From: Azospirillum sp. B21
Lineage (GTDB): Bacteria > Pseudomonadota > Alphaproteobacteria > Azospirillales > Azospirillaceae
Assembly (NCBI RefSeq): GCF_008364825.1
Contig: NZ_VTTO01000008.1
Coordinates: 248,001 to 312,000 of the forward strand
Direction: 5' to 3'
DNA length: 64,000 nucleotides
This document shows, piece by piece, positions 6,675 to 15,787 of this stretch. The notes under the pieces are model-generated. The model ran no database searches. It was not told where the DNA came from and saw only the letters and a list, made by a program, of their open reading frames with translations. A program made the translations under genes and the position numbers. Within the stretch, counting starts at the first letter, position 1. The number at the start of each line of letters is the position of its first letter.

Positions 6675-8237
6675 TCAGGCAGCCACAAGGGCTTGAGCCT
6701 CAGACGATTTCACGGACGCCTCGCGGCGTTCGGCTGACCTCACCACGGCCAACAACGTCCCACCGAAGTAGGGGTTGGCTGATCGTGGGTCGGCGGGGGC
6801 ACCCCGGCTCCCGGATCGGCACGGGCCGAAGGCCCGCACCCGTCGCTCATTGAACTCGCGCACGAGGTCAACAAGGATCGCAGCCTTCCCCTGGAACAGC
6901 CAACCGATGGAGCGCGCACGGCGCGCTTCGATGTTGGCTGCCGCATTGAGGTCGGCATGCAACTCATGGCCGCACCAGAGACACACGAAGGTCTTTTGGT
7001 TGCGGCGATTCCGTTTGTCCACATAGCCGCAGCACGAACAGGTCTGCGACGTGTACGCGGCGTTCACCTCGGTGAAGGTGATTCCGAACCATTCCTCCAG
7101 GTCGCGGAGTTTGTCCTGGATGACCTTGCGCCCGCAGTTGCGCAGGATCGCGTTCAGCCGCTTCGACAGGTCGGAGTGGCGGAAGTCCAACCGCTCCAGC
7201 ACCAGTTCCCGAGGCTTGCCCTGCTCGACGAGCCGGTTCAGAACGCGCCCGACTTCCGTGCGCAGGAAACCGCGCACGTCCTCCACCAGCGCCCGGTAGC
7301 GACGGCTGTCGCGCGGCTTGCGCCCGGCGCGCTGCTGGCTGGCGGCGATCATGGAAATAAGTGCGTCGTACCGCTTCAGCCGCTTCAGCCAGCCTTGGCC
7401 GAGCAACTGGCCGTCCGACGTGGCGAACAGCGTGGACAGCCCGAAGTCCAGCGCCAGAACGCCGTGACCATTGTAGTCGGCACGGCTCGTGGCGCAGACC
7501 GCGCCCGTGTCGATGACGACGCCGAAGGTCAGGCGGCCATCCCGCTCGTTGACTTGGATGCCGTTGGTGACGCGGCCGGGACGTGCGTCGTGGTAGGCGT
7601 AGGTGAGCAGCGGGACGGCGATCTTACGGCCCTTCTCCAGCGTGGAGAGATTCACCCACCAACCGACCGCGCCGCCCTGCGTCGCTTTTACGGGCTGGGC
7701 GATGTTGCCCGCGCGGTGGTCGAGGCGCATGGAGATGCGCGACAGGCTAGGCTTGCGATGCCGCGCCATGCAGTGGCGCATGATGGTACGCGCCAGCCGC
7801 CGGACAGCGTCGGGGATGACCTCGCCTGTCTCCTTCATCACCACATCGCCGCGCCGGAACCACGCGCCCAGAACGTTGATGGTATGGAGCATGTGTTTGG
7901 TATCGGGCGGCAGGCTGCTGTGATTCACCGCGTCGCGGAACTCGTTGGCACGGTTGCTGATCCAGCCCTGGAGTTGCCCGACGACCTGCCAGCGCGCCAT
8001 CTGGACGCGGTTTGCCGCGCCGATGATTGCGGCGAAGGTGACCTTGTCCTCATCAAAGGTCTTGTCGAACCGACCAGTCTCGAACAACAGCCGCCACTGT
8101 TCGCGGCTCAGCAGCACGGCACCCCGGCGGTAGGCCTGCAGCAGCGCCAACACCGCCGTCTCTTTGGCGACCGTCAGATTGGACGGCAGCAGGTCAGTGC
8201 GATGAACGGGCGGATGCTCGGGCTTCGTGCGGGCCAT
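6675..8237 (-). CDS. TnpB-like RuvC nuclease with zinc ribbon, coupled to IS1595-type transposase
   Basis: A 520-aa protein of the OrfB/TnpB superfamily. The RuvC triad is intact: D264 in GVLALDFGLST, E348 in ELVLERLDF and D429 in HELHADLNAAANIEA. Between the last two lies a zinc ribbon (C400, C403, C419, C422 within TSQTCSCCGY...FVCLWCGHEL). Family knowledge: TnpB proteins are RNA-guided DNA nucleases of IS200/IS605 and IS607 elements. This one is longer than the usual 380-400 aa, with an N-terminal extension of about 150 residues unlike the TnpB at 44865. Its ATG overlaps the stop of the upstream transposase (TGATG), so the two are co-translated. Pairing with a DDE rather than a Y1 or serine transposase is unusual. 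Activity and guide RNA are untested. Confidence 0.85.
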   Translation of the reverse strand: MARTKPEHPPVHRTDLLPSNLTVAKETAVLALLQAYRRGAVLLSREQWRLLFETGRFDKTFDEDKVTFAAIIGAANRVQMARWQVVGQLQGWISNRANEFRDAVNHSSLPPDTKHMLHTINVLGAWFRRGDVVMKETGEVIPDAVRRLARTIMRHCMARHRKPSLSRISMRLDHRAGNIAQPVKATQGGAVGWWVNLSTLEKGRKIAVPLLTYAYHDARPGRVTNGIQVNERDGRLTFGVVIDTGAVCATSRADYNGHGVLALDFGLSTLFATSDGQLLGQGWLKRLKRYDALISMIAASQQRAGRKPRDSRRYRALVEDVRGFLRTEVGRVLNRLVEQGKPRELVLERLDFRHSDLSKRLNAILRNCGRKVIQDKLRDLEEWFGITFTEVNAAYTSQTCSCCGYVDKRNRRNQKTFVCLWCGHELHADLNAAANIEARRARSIGWLFQGKAAILVDLVREFNERRVRAFGPCRSGSRGAPADPRSANPYFGGTLLAVVRSAERREASVKSSEAQALVAA

Positions 8238-9100
8238 CAGGCGGCCTCCTTGAGGAAGCCGTATGGCAGCGTGCGCCCGACGCCGTTACGGACCAACAGC
8301 GCCATGTGCTCCAGGCAGGCGTCGGCCTTGCGGTTCCAGCGGAACGCCGCCTCGCCCGCGTAGCGCCCGAGGTGCTTGGGCGAGACGAAATGGAACACGC
8401 CGACTACGGCACGCCCCAGGAATCCGCTGAAGGATTCGATGCGGTTGACGTGAATACGATGTCCGGTCGCCGTGTCGGTGCGGACGTACTCCCGCTGGCT
8501 GTGATTCAGGTGGGTGCGCTCCGCGCACAGATGCTTGTAGGCCGGCTGCACGCTGTCCAGAGCCTCGGCGACGGCGGCCGTGTCGTGGGTTGGGATGACC
8601 TTCGCCACCACGTCGCCGCCGCGCTCGGCGGCAATCAGCAGCAGCGGACGCTTGTTGCCGCGTCCTTTCGGGTTGGGCGATGGCGGATCGTGGCCGTCAT
8701 CCTCGCGCTCCGGCTTGACGCGCTTGCGCGGCGGGGCTCCGGCGTAGGTCTCGTCGATGCCAGAGAGCAATGTGTTCTGCTCGGCCATCATGGCGCGGAT
8801 ACGATGCCCGAGGTGCCACGCCGTCTCGTAGGAGACGCCCAGCATCTCCGACAGTTTCACGGCGGAGATGCCTTTCGACGAGGCGACGATCAGGTAGATA
8901 GCCTGCGCCCAGGTGAGCAGCGGCAGATGGGTGCGGTGCATCGGGGTGCCCGCCGTGACAGAGAGTTGGCGGTGGCAGGCGGTGCATTCCCAGCGGCGGA
9001 TCGTCTTGAGCCAGCGGGCGCGCTCGAACCACGCCCGCGCGGCGTCCTCGTCGGGGAACAAGACGTTAAAGGCGCGGAACGTGAGAGCAGAAAAGATCAC
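8237..9100 (-). CDS. IS1595-family (ISXO2-like) DDE transposase
   Basis: A 287-aa product with a GTG start at 9100 (MIFSALTFRAFNVLFPDED). It has the single knuckle CTACHRQLSVTAGTPMHRTH of the family's zinc ribbon (about residues 39-58); the first CxxC seen in typical members is absent. An HTH (SAVKLSEMLGVSYETAWHLG) spans about 79-98. The catalytic motifs are present: D116 in SGIDETYAG, D182 in LDSVQPAYKHL, then the N219-E222 signature HVNRIESFSG and the closing HFVSPKHLGRYAGEAAFRWN. It catalyses cut-and-paste or copy-paste movement of the element. It is followed, with TGATG overlap, by the TnpB-like gene. Terminal repeats were not resolved. Confidence 0.88.
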   Translation of the reverse strand: MIFSALTFRAFNVLFPDEDAARAWFERARWLKTIRRWECTACHRQLSVTAGTPMHRTHLPLLTWAQAIYLIVASSKGISAVKLSEMLGVSYETAWHLGHRIRAMMAEQNTLLSGIDETYAGAPPRKRVKPEREDDGHDPPSPNPKGRGNKRPLLLIAAERGGDVVAKVIPTHDTAAVAEALDSVQPAYKHLCAERTHLNHSQREYVRTDTATGHRIHVNRIESFSGFLGRAVVGVFHFVSPKHLGRYAGEAAFRWNRKADACLEHMALLVRNGVGRTLPYGFLKEAA

Positions 9101-9106
9101 CGTCCT

Positions 9107-9135
9107 AATATAGGCATTATATCCCCAGAGGTCAA
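9107..9135 (-). promoter_or_regulatory. Sigma70-type promoter for the IS1595/TnpB operon
   Basis: On the minus strand TTGACC (9135-9130) and TATATT (9112-9107) are separated by exactly 17 bp. The -10 box ends only 7 nt before the GTG at 9100, so transcription would begin at or next to the start codon, implying a leaderless message. No Shine-Dalgarno precedes this GTG, which agrees. Confidence 0.55.
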
Positions 9136-9244
9136 GGAGATAGACCCGCAGCCCTTTATTGCTGACGGCCAGGGTCTTGGGTTAAGAAGCCGCGGGTCCG
9201 TGCGACATTCGATCCGCGCCGCCGGTCATTTGCGCGATTGAGCG

Positions 9245-10783
9245 TTGAGGCCAAGCGTTGGGGGCCAAGCGTTGGGGGTTGCCATTTCCGAGTTCTCACC
9301 GGCCTTCATCGAGGCCTTCAACCGCGGCGCCGTCCTGTTCAAAGAGGGGCGCTTCGACGAGGCGGCCGAGATCTTCCTCCGGCTGGCCGATGAGCATCCC
9401 GACATCGCCAACCTGCACGGCAACCTCGGCCTGTGCCTGCGCGCCGCCGGCCGGCCGGACGAGGCGATGGAGCCGCTGCGCCAGGCGCTGCGCCTGCGCC
9501 CCGCCTATCCGGACGTGCTGAATGCGCTGGGCGGCATCCTGCTCGACCAGCGCAACCTCGACCATGCGCTGGTCGCCTTCCAGGCGCTGGTGAAGCTTCA
9601 ACCCGATTATCCGGGCGCGCTGCTGACGCTGGGCAACCTGTTCATGTTCGTCGGCGACGGGGAACGGGCGCGCGCCGCCTATCGGCTGGCGATCCTGGCC
9701 GAACCCCACATCGGCACCAACTACAACAATCTGGGTGCGGTCAGCCTCAGCCTCGGCAATCCGCATGACGCGGCGCGGCAGTACCGCCGCGCGCTCGCCA
9801 TCGAGGTCGGCAAGCCGGAATACCGCAAGAATCTCGGCACCTGCCTGCTGATGGCCGGCGACTATCCCAACGGCACCGTCGCCTATGAAGGCCGGCTGGA
9901 GCAGGGGGTCTGGCGCAAGCGCAACATGCCCGGCGTCCTGTGGCAGGGCCAGCCCTTGGCGGGCAAGACGCTGCTGGTGCATTTCGAGCAGGGGCTGGGC
10001 GATTCCTTCCAGTACATCCGCTATGCCGGCGTGCTGAAGCGCATGGGCGCGCGGGTGCTCTACGAATGCCAGCCGGCGCTGAAGCGCGTGCTGTCGACCG
10101 CGCCCGACCTGGACGGGCTGTTCGCCTTCGGCGAGCCGCTGCCGGCCTACGACTACCACATCTCGCTGATGAGCCTGATGCACCGGCTGGGCACCACGCC
10201 GGACACCGTGCCGGGCGGCGTGCCCTACCTGCGGGCCGAGCCGGAACTGGCGGCGCGCTGGGCGGAGCGGCTGGACCGGCTGGAGGACGGCCGGCGGCCG
10301 GGCTTGCGCGTCGGCATCAACTGGCACGGCAACGAGACCGGCAAGTCGATCCCGCTGGAGTGTTTCGAGGCGATGGGGAAACTGCCCGGCGTCCGGCTCT
10401 ACAGCCTGCAGAAGGTGTCGGGCCTGGACCATCTGGAGCGGCTGCGCGGCCGGGTCCACGTGACGGAGCTGGGGGCGGATTTCGATGCCGGGCCGGACGC
10501 CTTCCTCGACACCGCCGCGGTGATGGCGAACCTCGATCTGGTCATCACCTGCGACACCTCGGTCTGCCATCTGGCCGGCGCCATGGGGCGGCCGACCTGG
10601 GTGGTGCTGAAATGGTTCGCCGACTGGCGCTGGATGCGCGGGCGGCTCGACAGCCCCTGGTATCCGACCATGCGCCTGTTCCGTCAGGCGACGTCGAACG
10701 ATTGGGCCGAGGTGATGGCCAGGGTGACGGCGGACGTGGCGGCGGAAGTCGCCGTACAGGCCGCCGGGGAGATGCCGCGATGA
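9245..10783 (+). CDS. TPR protein fused to GT9-like (heptosyltransferase-fold) glycosyltransferase
   Basis: Residues about 15-210 are TPR repeats (NLHGNLGLCLRAAGRPDEAM and similar units). Residues about 240-500 resemble GT9/heptosyltransferase-type GT-B enzymes: VHFEQGLGDSFQYIRYAGVL, LRVGINWHGNETGKSIPL, LDLVITCDTSVCHLAGAMG and DWRWMRGRLDSPWYPTMRLF. The same architecture recurs at 51437. TPR arms usually bind a protein partner, so a protein acceptor is likely but not shown. No ATG fits: the frame opens with TTG at 9245 or another TTG at about 9272, inside a 14-bp tandem repeat next to IS DNA, so the native 5' end may have been altered. It overlaps the next gene by 4 bp (ATGA). Confidence 0.85.
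   Translation: MRPSVGGQALGVAISEFSPAFIEAFNRGAVLFKEGRFDEAAEIFLRLADEHPDIANLHGNLGLCLRAAGRPDEAMEPLRQALRLRPAYPDVLNALGGILLDQRNLDHALVAFQALVKLQPDYPGALLTLGNLFMFVGDGERARAAYRLAILAEPHIGTNYNNLGAVSLSLGNPHDAARQYRRALAIEVGKPEYRKNLGTCLLMAGDYPNGTVAYEGRLEQGVWRKRNMPGVLWQGQPLAGKTLLVHFEQGLGDSFQYIRYAGVLKRMGARVLYECQPALKRVLSTAPDLDGLFAFGEPLPAYDYHISLMSLMHRLGTTPDTVPGGVPYLRAEPELAARWAERLDRLEDGRRPGLRVGINWHGNETGKSIPLECFEAMGKLPGVRLYSLQKVSGLDHLERLRGRVHVTELGADFDAGPDAFLDTAAVMANLDLVITCDTSVCHLAGAMGRPTWVVLKWFADWRWMRGRLDSPWYPTMRLFRQATSNDWAEVMARVTADVAAEVAVQAAGEMPR
9249..9276. repeat. Tandem 14-bp duplication at the 5' end of the GT gene
   Basis: GGCCAAGCGTTGGG occurs twice head to tail. It lies at the junction between IS-proximal DNA and the coding start of the next gene, exactly where the start codon must be placed. 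It could be a replication slip or a scar of transposition. Confidence 0.6.
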
Positions 10784-12765
10784 TGCTGAACGAGGCGGTG
10801 CGGCTGGCGCTGGGACATTTCCACGCCGGCCGGATGGCGGAGGCCGAAGGGCTGTGCCGGGCCATCCTGCAGGCGGCCCCCAAAACGGGCGAGGTCGCCC
10901 AGCTTCTTGGCGTGGCGGTGATGATGCAGGGCCGCCCGCAGGAGGCGGAAGCCATTCTGCGCCAGTCGATCGCCATCCGGCCCGATCTGCCCGACAGCCA
11001 CGGCAATCTCGGCACCGTGCTGCAGTCGCTGGGCCGCATGGGCGAGTCCCTTGCGGCGCACGACCGCTGCGTCCAGCTGTCGCCCGCCACGCCGGAGGCC
11101 TACGTCAACCGCGGCTCCGCCCGGCTGACGCTGGGCGACCGCAACGGGGCGGCGACCGATTTCGCCCGCGCGCTCCGGCTGCGTCCCGTCGACGCGCTCG
11201 CCGCCGCCAATCTCGGCGTGGCCCTGCGCGAAAGCCATCGGGTGGCGGAGGCGGAACGCGCGCTGCGCCGGGCGCTGGTCGTCGATCCCGGCCATGCCGA
11301 GGCGATGCTGGGCTATGCCCACACCCTGCGCGAGCTGGGCCGGCTGGCCGGGGCGAAGACCGCCTACACCCGCGCGGTGACGCTCGCCCCGGCCAAGACC
11401 GAGGCGCTGTGCTACCACCTCTACCTGATGCAGACGCTGTGCGACTGGGACGACTATGACCGGCAGTGCGCGCGGGTGACGGAGATCATCGACCAGGACG
11501 GCGGCGTCGTCATCCCGCTGGCCACCCTGTCGATCGATACCACGCCGGCCCAGCAGGACCGCTCCGCCCGCCTGTTCTTCGACCGGGTGGTCAAGCGCGC
11601 CGGGGCGCCGGCCCTGCCGGCGCGGGGTCCCTCCGCCGGCGGGCGGCTGCGCATCGCCTATGTCTCCGCCGACTTCCACGAGCATGCGACCGCCTTCCTG
11701 GCGGCCGAGCTGTTCGAGCTGCACGACCGCGAGCGCTTCGAGGTGCTGGCCTATTCCTACGGTCCCGACGACGGCAGCGCGATGCGCCAGCGGCTGGTGA
11801 AGGCCTTCGACCGCTTCCGCGACATCCGCAGCGTGCCGCTGGACGCCGTCGCCCGCTGCATGGCCGACGACGGCGTCGACATCATGATCGACCTGAAGGG
11901 CTACACGAAGCAGACCCGGCTCGACCTGCTGTCGCGCCGGCTCGCGCCGGTCGAGGTCAGTTACCTGGGCTATCCCGGCACCATCGGCTGCCCGCACATG
12001 GATTACGTGATCGGCGACCGCTTCGTCACCCCGCCGGAGCACCAGCCCTTCTATGCCGAGCGGCTGGCGATCCTGCCCGACGCCTACCAGATCAACGACC
12101 GCCGCCGCCCGCTGCCGGAACAGGTGCCGTCGCGCGGCGACTGCGGCCTGCCGAAGGACGGCGTCGTCTTCGCCGCCTTCAACACCGCCTACAAGATCAG
12201 CCCCACCATGTTCGCCCTGTGGATGCGCATCCTGAAGCGTGTGCCGGGATCGGTGCTGTGGCTGTTCGAGGCCAACCCGCTGGCGGCCGGCAACCTGAAG
12301 GCCCAGGCGCAGGCGCAGGGCGTCGATCCGGCCCGGCTGGTCTTCGCCCCGCCCCGTCCGCTGGCCGACCACATCGCCCGCTACCGTGTCGCCGATCTGG
12401 CGCTCGACACCCTGCCCTACACCGGCCACACCACCACCAGCGACGCGCTGTGGGCGGGCTGCCCGGTGGTGACCTGCCTGGGCGGCACCTTCGCCTCCCG
12501 GGTGGCGGCGAGCCTGCTGAACGCGGCGGGCCTGCCGGACACCGTCACCCGCTCGCTGGGCGAATACGAGGATGTGGCGGTGGCGCTCGCCGGCGATCCC
12601 GACCGCCGGGCCGGCTTCCGCAAGCGGCTGGAGGATGGCAGGATGACGGCGCCGCTGTTCGACAGCCGCCGCTTCACCCGCAACCTGGAGCGTGCCTATC
12701 AGGTCATGTGGTCGCTGCACAGCGCCGGCCGCTCGCCACAGGGCTTCATTCTGCCAGCCGGCTGA
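10780..12765 (+). CDS. TPR-containing GT41 (SPINDLY/OGT-like) glycosyltransferase
   Basis: A 661-aa product; the ATG at 10780 overlaps the upstream stop (ATGA) and has GGGGAG upstream. Residues about 1-215 are six or so TPRs. The catalytic half shows the O-GlcNAc-transferase-like blocks RLRIAYVSADFHEHA, DIMIDLKGYTKQTRLDLL, EVSYLGYPGTIGCPHMDYV, FAAFNTAYKISPTMFALW and LALDTLPYTGHTTTSDALWAG. GT41 members in bacteria glycosylate proteins (GlcNAc, or fucose in SPY) in the cytoplasm. A two-gene operon with the GT9-like TPR protein suggests sequential action on one acceptor. Donor sugar cannot be read from sequence. Confidence 0.92.
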   Translation: MMLNEAVRLALGHFHAGRMAEAEGLCRAILQAAPKTGEVAQLLGVAVMMQGRPQEAEAILRQSIAIRPDLPDSHGNLGTVLQSLGRMGESLAAHDRCVQLSPATPEAYVNRGSARLTLGDRNGAATDFARALRLRPVDALAAANLGVALRESHRVAEAERALRRALVVDPGHAEAMLGYAHTLRELGRLAGAKTAYTRAVTLAPAKTEALCYHLYLMQTLCDWDDYDRQCARVTEIIDQDGGVVIPLATLSIDTTPAQQDRSARLFFDRVVKRAGAPALPARGPSAGGRLRIAYVSADFHEHATAFLAAELFELHDRERFEVLAYSYGPDDGSAMRQRLVKAFDRFRDIRSVPLDAVARCMADDGVDIMIDLKGYTKQTRLDLLSRRLAPVEVSYLGYPGTIGCPHMDYVIGDRFVTPPEHQPFYAERLAILPDAYQINDRRRPLPEQVPSRGDCGLPKDGVVFAAFNTAYKISPTMFALWMRILKRVPGSVLWLFEANPLAAGNLKAQAQAQGVDPARLVFAPPRPLADHIARYRVADLALDTLPYTGHTTTSDALWAGCPVVTCLGGTFASRVAASLLNAAGLPDTVTRSLGEYEDVAVALAGDPDRRAGFRKRLEDGRMTAPLFDSRRFTRNLERAYQVMWSLHSAGRSPQGFILPAG

Positions 12766-13091
12766 CGGAGCGCTGGGAAGAGAGGCGCTCTTTCCCTCAC
12801 GCTTTCTTACGGGGCGATGCATATCCAAGTATGCATTGACCCCTCCGGCAAATTTCACAGATGTAACATAAGGCAAAAGTGCTAACCCGATCATCGGCGC
12901 TCTTGCTAGCATACCTCGCAGGAATATTCCTTTGTTGGTATGGCTGATCAAATGCCCGGCAATACTTCGAAGCCTAATCTTTTTTTTGCCATTCCCCTGT
13001 CCGCGGCTCTTCCCACGGCAAGCCATTCTTTGTCTGATCCACTCCTGCGCCGTCCCTGCTGCGGCATGGCCGCCGTTCCGGGAGGGGAGCG
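12766..13091. other. Intergenic region with an AT-rich palindrome
   Basis: 326 bp between two glycosyltransferase genes. The inverted repeat ATGCATA-TCCAAG-TATGCAT at 12817-12836 (7-bp perfect arms) is followed at once by TTGACC, a possible -35 box; the -10 is poor. Composition dips in GC here. Likely a promoter/operator region for the gene at 13092; no terminator with a T-run is seen. Confidence 0.4.
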
Positions 13092-15404
13092 ATGAACGCG
13101 ATCAGCCCGCTCAAGACGACGGCCGAGGCCGGCGCCACCTACCAGGGCCGTCTGGAGTTCGTGACCACCGGCAAACTCTATGGCTGGCTGCACAACCAGA
13201 GCAACCCTGCCGCGGAATGTCTGGTCGACCTCTATGTCGACGGCCGCTTTCTCGGCACCCATGCCTGCAACGAGCATCACAAGGCGCTGAGCGGACTGCC
13301 AGGACGCAACGGCTTTGTTGCCTTCAACATCCCTTTGCCCGCCGGTCTTCTCTCGATCGACGACTGCTGCGTGGATGTCAAAATCCACGGCACCAGGATG
13401 TCGATCCCGGGTGCCCCCGTTGTCACCAGCCTCCACCGGGCGGTGATCGACACCGCGCTTTCCGGCATGACGCCGGAGCGCCAGGCCTTGTGCGTGGGGG
13501 CGCTTTCGGAGACGGCAAACCAGACCAAGCGCAGCCGTGAGCGGATGGCGGATGCCCGGCTTCTCCGTCCTGCCGATGGCTTTGAGGGGGCCGAGCTGAC
13601 GGTTGGCAGCTTCCTGGCCCACCAGCTCCACCGGCTGGGCGAAGCACACAATTTCCATCTGCGCAGCGCCGGCGACCTGGCGCGCTTCCTGGTGCGCTGC
13701 GCCGACCGCTTCAATCTTGCCGACCATGCCTGGTGTCCGCTGCCCGCCGATGTGATTGCCTATCTCACCTCAGGCGAAGAGGACGCCGCCGGCCGTTTCC
13801 GCTCGCGCCTGTTGTCGGCCTATCAGGCCCAGACAGGCGAGACGGTCGACAGCGGGGTGGATGCGCTGTGCCTGCTGACCCACTGGATGTTCGGCAAGGC
13901 CCGCCTGCCCAAGGAGGCCCTGGCAGCCCGGCATGTGGAGGAGCTGAATGCACCGGCTGGGATCGACCCCAATGGGCTGATCTCGCGCTTTTATGCCGGC
14001 ATGCACGCCCGTGACCCCGATCTGGCGGCGGCCTTTGACCTGCGCGACGAGCGGGCGCTGTTGCCGGCCCTGCTGGCGGTTTCGCTGTGGCTGGTGCGCT
14101 GGAACCTCGACGATCTCTTCCTGCCTCCGCAGGTGCGCGCGCTCTTGGACACCCCGGTCCGGCACGAGGGGCAGGTCATGACCGGGCTTGGCTATTTCTA
14201 CAGCCGCCTGGGCGTCCCGGGCGCCCAGAGTTTGAGCCTCTCAGCCCTGTGCCAGCGCCAGCGCGCACCGGTGGTGCGCCACTTGGCCCGCACCATCCAA
14301 GCCAAGGGCGTCAACCTGTTCGGTTATTTCGACGGCGGCACCGGCATTAGCCGCAACGCCCTGTTCTCCCGCGACATCCTCAAGGATGCCGGTTTCGGCG
14401 TGACGATGCCGATGATGACGCTGCCCGGCCGCCATGCCGGCGAGGAGCTCTACCCGGTCAACCTGATCCATTTCGGCCTGCTGGGCGCGCCGGGAGAGAT
14501 GATCAACCATGGGCTGGAGCGCTTCAGCGGGGCCTACAACATCGGCTTTTTCCTGTGGGAGACCAGTGCCCTGCCCCGCTCGGCCCATCTGGCGCTGGAG
14601 ATGATGGACGAGCTGTGGACGATGTCGAGCTTCTGCGCCGACGCGCTGGCCCAGCATTTCACCGGCCCCATCCGCATCGTGCCCAACTGCGTCGACGAGC
14701 GCGTGTTGAACGCCGCTGCCGGCGAGCGGCCGAAGGCTGAGCCCTTCACCTTCTATTTCTGCTTCGATGCCCGCAGCTGGTACACGCGCAAGAATCCGCT
14801 GGCGGTGGCCCGCGCCTTCCAAAGGGCCTTCCCCCGTGAGAGCGGGGTACGGCTCGTCCTGCGCATCCGCTACCGCCAGACCAGCCGGAGCGTCGCCGAT
14901 CTTGCCCATAAGCTGGAGCTCGATCATCTGGTCGAGGGCGACCCCCGCATCATCGTGCGCGACCGCGAGCTGTCCTACGCCGACTCGCTCGCCGAGATGC
15001 GCTCGTGCGACGCCTATGTCTCGCTGCACCGGGCGGAAGGCTTCGGCTACACCATGGTGGAGGCGATGATGATGGGCAAGCCGGTCATCGCGTCGCGCTA
15101 CTCGGCCAACCTCGACTATATGAACGACGAGACCGCCTTCCTGGTCGGTGGCCAGGAGCGCTATTTGGACAGCGACGAGTATCTCGCCGTCACCCCCGGC
15201 GCCCGCTGGTTCGAGCCCGATGTCGGCTTGGCCGCCGAGGCGATGCGGCGGGTGTGGGAGGACCGCGGCGAGGCCACACGGCGGGCAGAGGCTGGCATGG
15301 GCGCTGTCCGCAGCCGCTTCGCCCGCCCGGTGCTGCAGGAGCTCTATGCCGCCCGACTTCAGGCCGTGTTGAAAAGCGGCGTCTCAGCCATGGCCGAGGT
15401 GTGA
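13092..15404 (+). CDS. Large GT4-type glycosyltransferase with N-terminal accessory domain
   Basis: 770 aa; ATG with GGAGGGGAGCG directly upstream. Residues about 15-115 (GRLEFVTTGKLYGWLHNQ, ECLVDLYVDGRFLGT, GRNGFVAFNIPLPAGL) form a beta-rich module similar to modules in the GT2 proteins at 15788 and 31651. A helical middle follows. The C-terminal half (about 400-750) is a GT-B glycosyltransferase: FYFCFDARSWYTRKNPLAVA, LSYADSLAEMRSCDAYVSLH, then RAEGFGYTMVEAMMMGKPVI, the EX7E-like donor-sugar site. Role: transfer of a sugar to a surface glycan or glycoprotein; acceptor unknown. It has its own promoter region and is followed by a long gap. Confidence 0.88.
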   Translation: MNAISPLKTTAEAGATYQGRLEFVTTGKLYGWLHNQSNPAAECLVDLYVDGRFLGTHACNEHHKALSGLPGRNGFVAFNIPLPAGLLSIDDCCVDVKIHGTRMSIPGAPVVTSLHRAVIDTALSGMTPERQALCVGALSETANQTKRSRERMADARLLRPADGFEGAELTVGSFLAHQLHRLGEAHNFHLRSAGDLARFLVRCADRFNLADHAWCPLPADVIAYLTSGEEDAAGRFRSRLLSAYQAQTGETVDSGVDALCLLTHWMFGKARLPKEALAARHVEELNAPAGIDPNGLISRFYAGMHARDPDLAAAFDLRDERALLPALLAVSLWLVRWNLDDLFLPPQVRALLDTPVRHEGQVMTGLGYFYSRLGVPGAQSLSLSALCQRQRAPVVRHLARTIQAKGVNLFGYFDGGTGISRNALFSRDILKDAGFGVTMPMMTLPGRHAGEELYPVNLIHFGLLGAPGEMINHGLERFSGAYNIGFFLWETSALPRSAHLALEMMDELWTMSSFCADALAQHFTGPIRIVPNCVDERVLNAAAGERPKAEPFTFYFCFDARSWYTRKNPLAVARAFQRAFPRESGVRLVLRIRYRQTSRSVADLAHKLELDHLVEGDPRIIVRDRELSYADSLAEMRSCDAYVSLHRAEGFGYTMVEAMMMGKPVIASRYSANLDYMNDETAFLVGGQERYLDSDEYLAVTPGARWFEPDVGLAAEAMRRVWEDRGEATRRAEAGMGAVRSRFARPVLQELYAARLQAVLKSGVSAMAEV

Positions 15405-15787
15405 TCCGTCAAAAAACGCCGCGACCGCATGCCGCGCGGCAGCACACCCAATCCCGCTATATTGTCCAATTCGAGATAAAAGCTGAGAGCATTCCTCCAA
15501 CCCGTCTCTCCGCGCCTTGCCCCCATTCACAGCGGATCTTTCATCACCCTCCTGAGCCGCAGGCGATGCAGTCTTTACCTAAGATTGAGAGATTTATATT
15601 ATCAGCACGTGCATTGTGACATTACTTTCACAACCACACAATAAAGTTGATTTTGTTTGCGTGCATTGGGTATAGACCGATTGGGGATTGCCCTGACATT
15701 TCGGTTAAGACCTCCGCCTGGGGTGGAGGATTCGCAACAGGATCGGCAAAGCGGCTCTTGACCCTCAAACAGAGGTAGGGGAGCCGG
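15405..15787. other. Intergenic region, AT-rich centre, small hairpin
   Basis: 383 bp with no supported gene. The centre (about 15,560-15,690) is AT-rich. A hairpin at 15711-15729 (CCTCCGCC-TGG-GGTGGAGG, one mismatch) precedes the next gene by about 60 bp and may lie in its leader. No clear terminator. Confidence 0.35.

Noticed and set aside
6251-9250. Terminal inverted repeats for the IS1595/TnpB element
   Set aside because: Both flanks were compared by eye and no convincing matching ends were found, so element borders are not reported.
12932-13540. Plus-strand frame of 202 codons overlapping the start of the GT4 gene
   Set aside because: It overlaps a gene with strong ribosome site and domain evidence and has no recognisable motifs.
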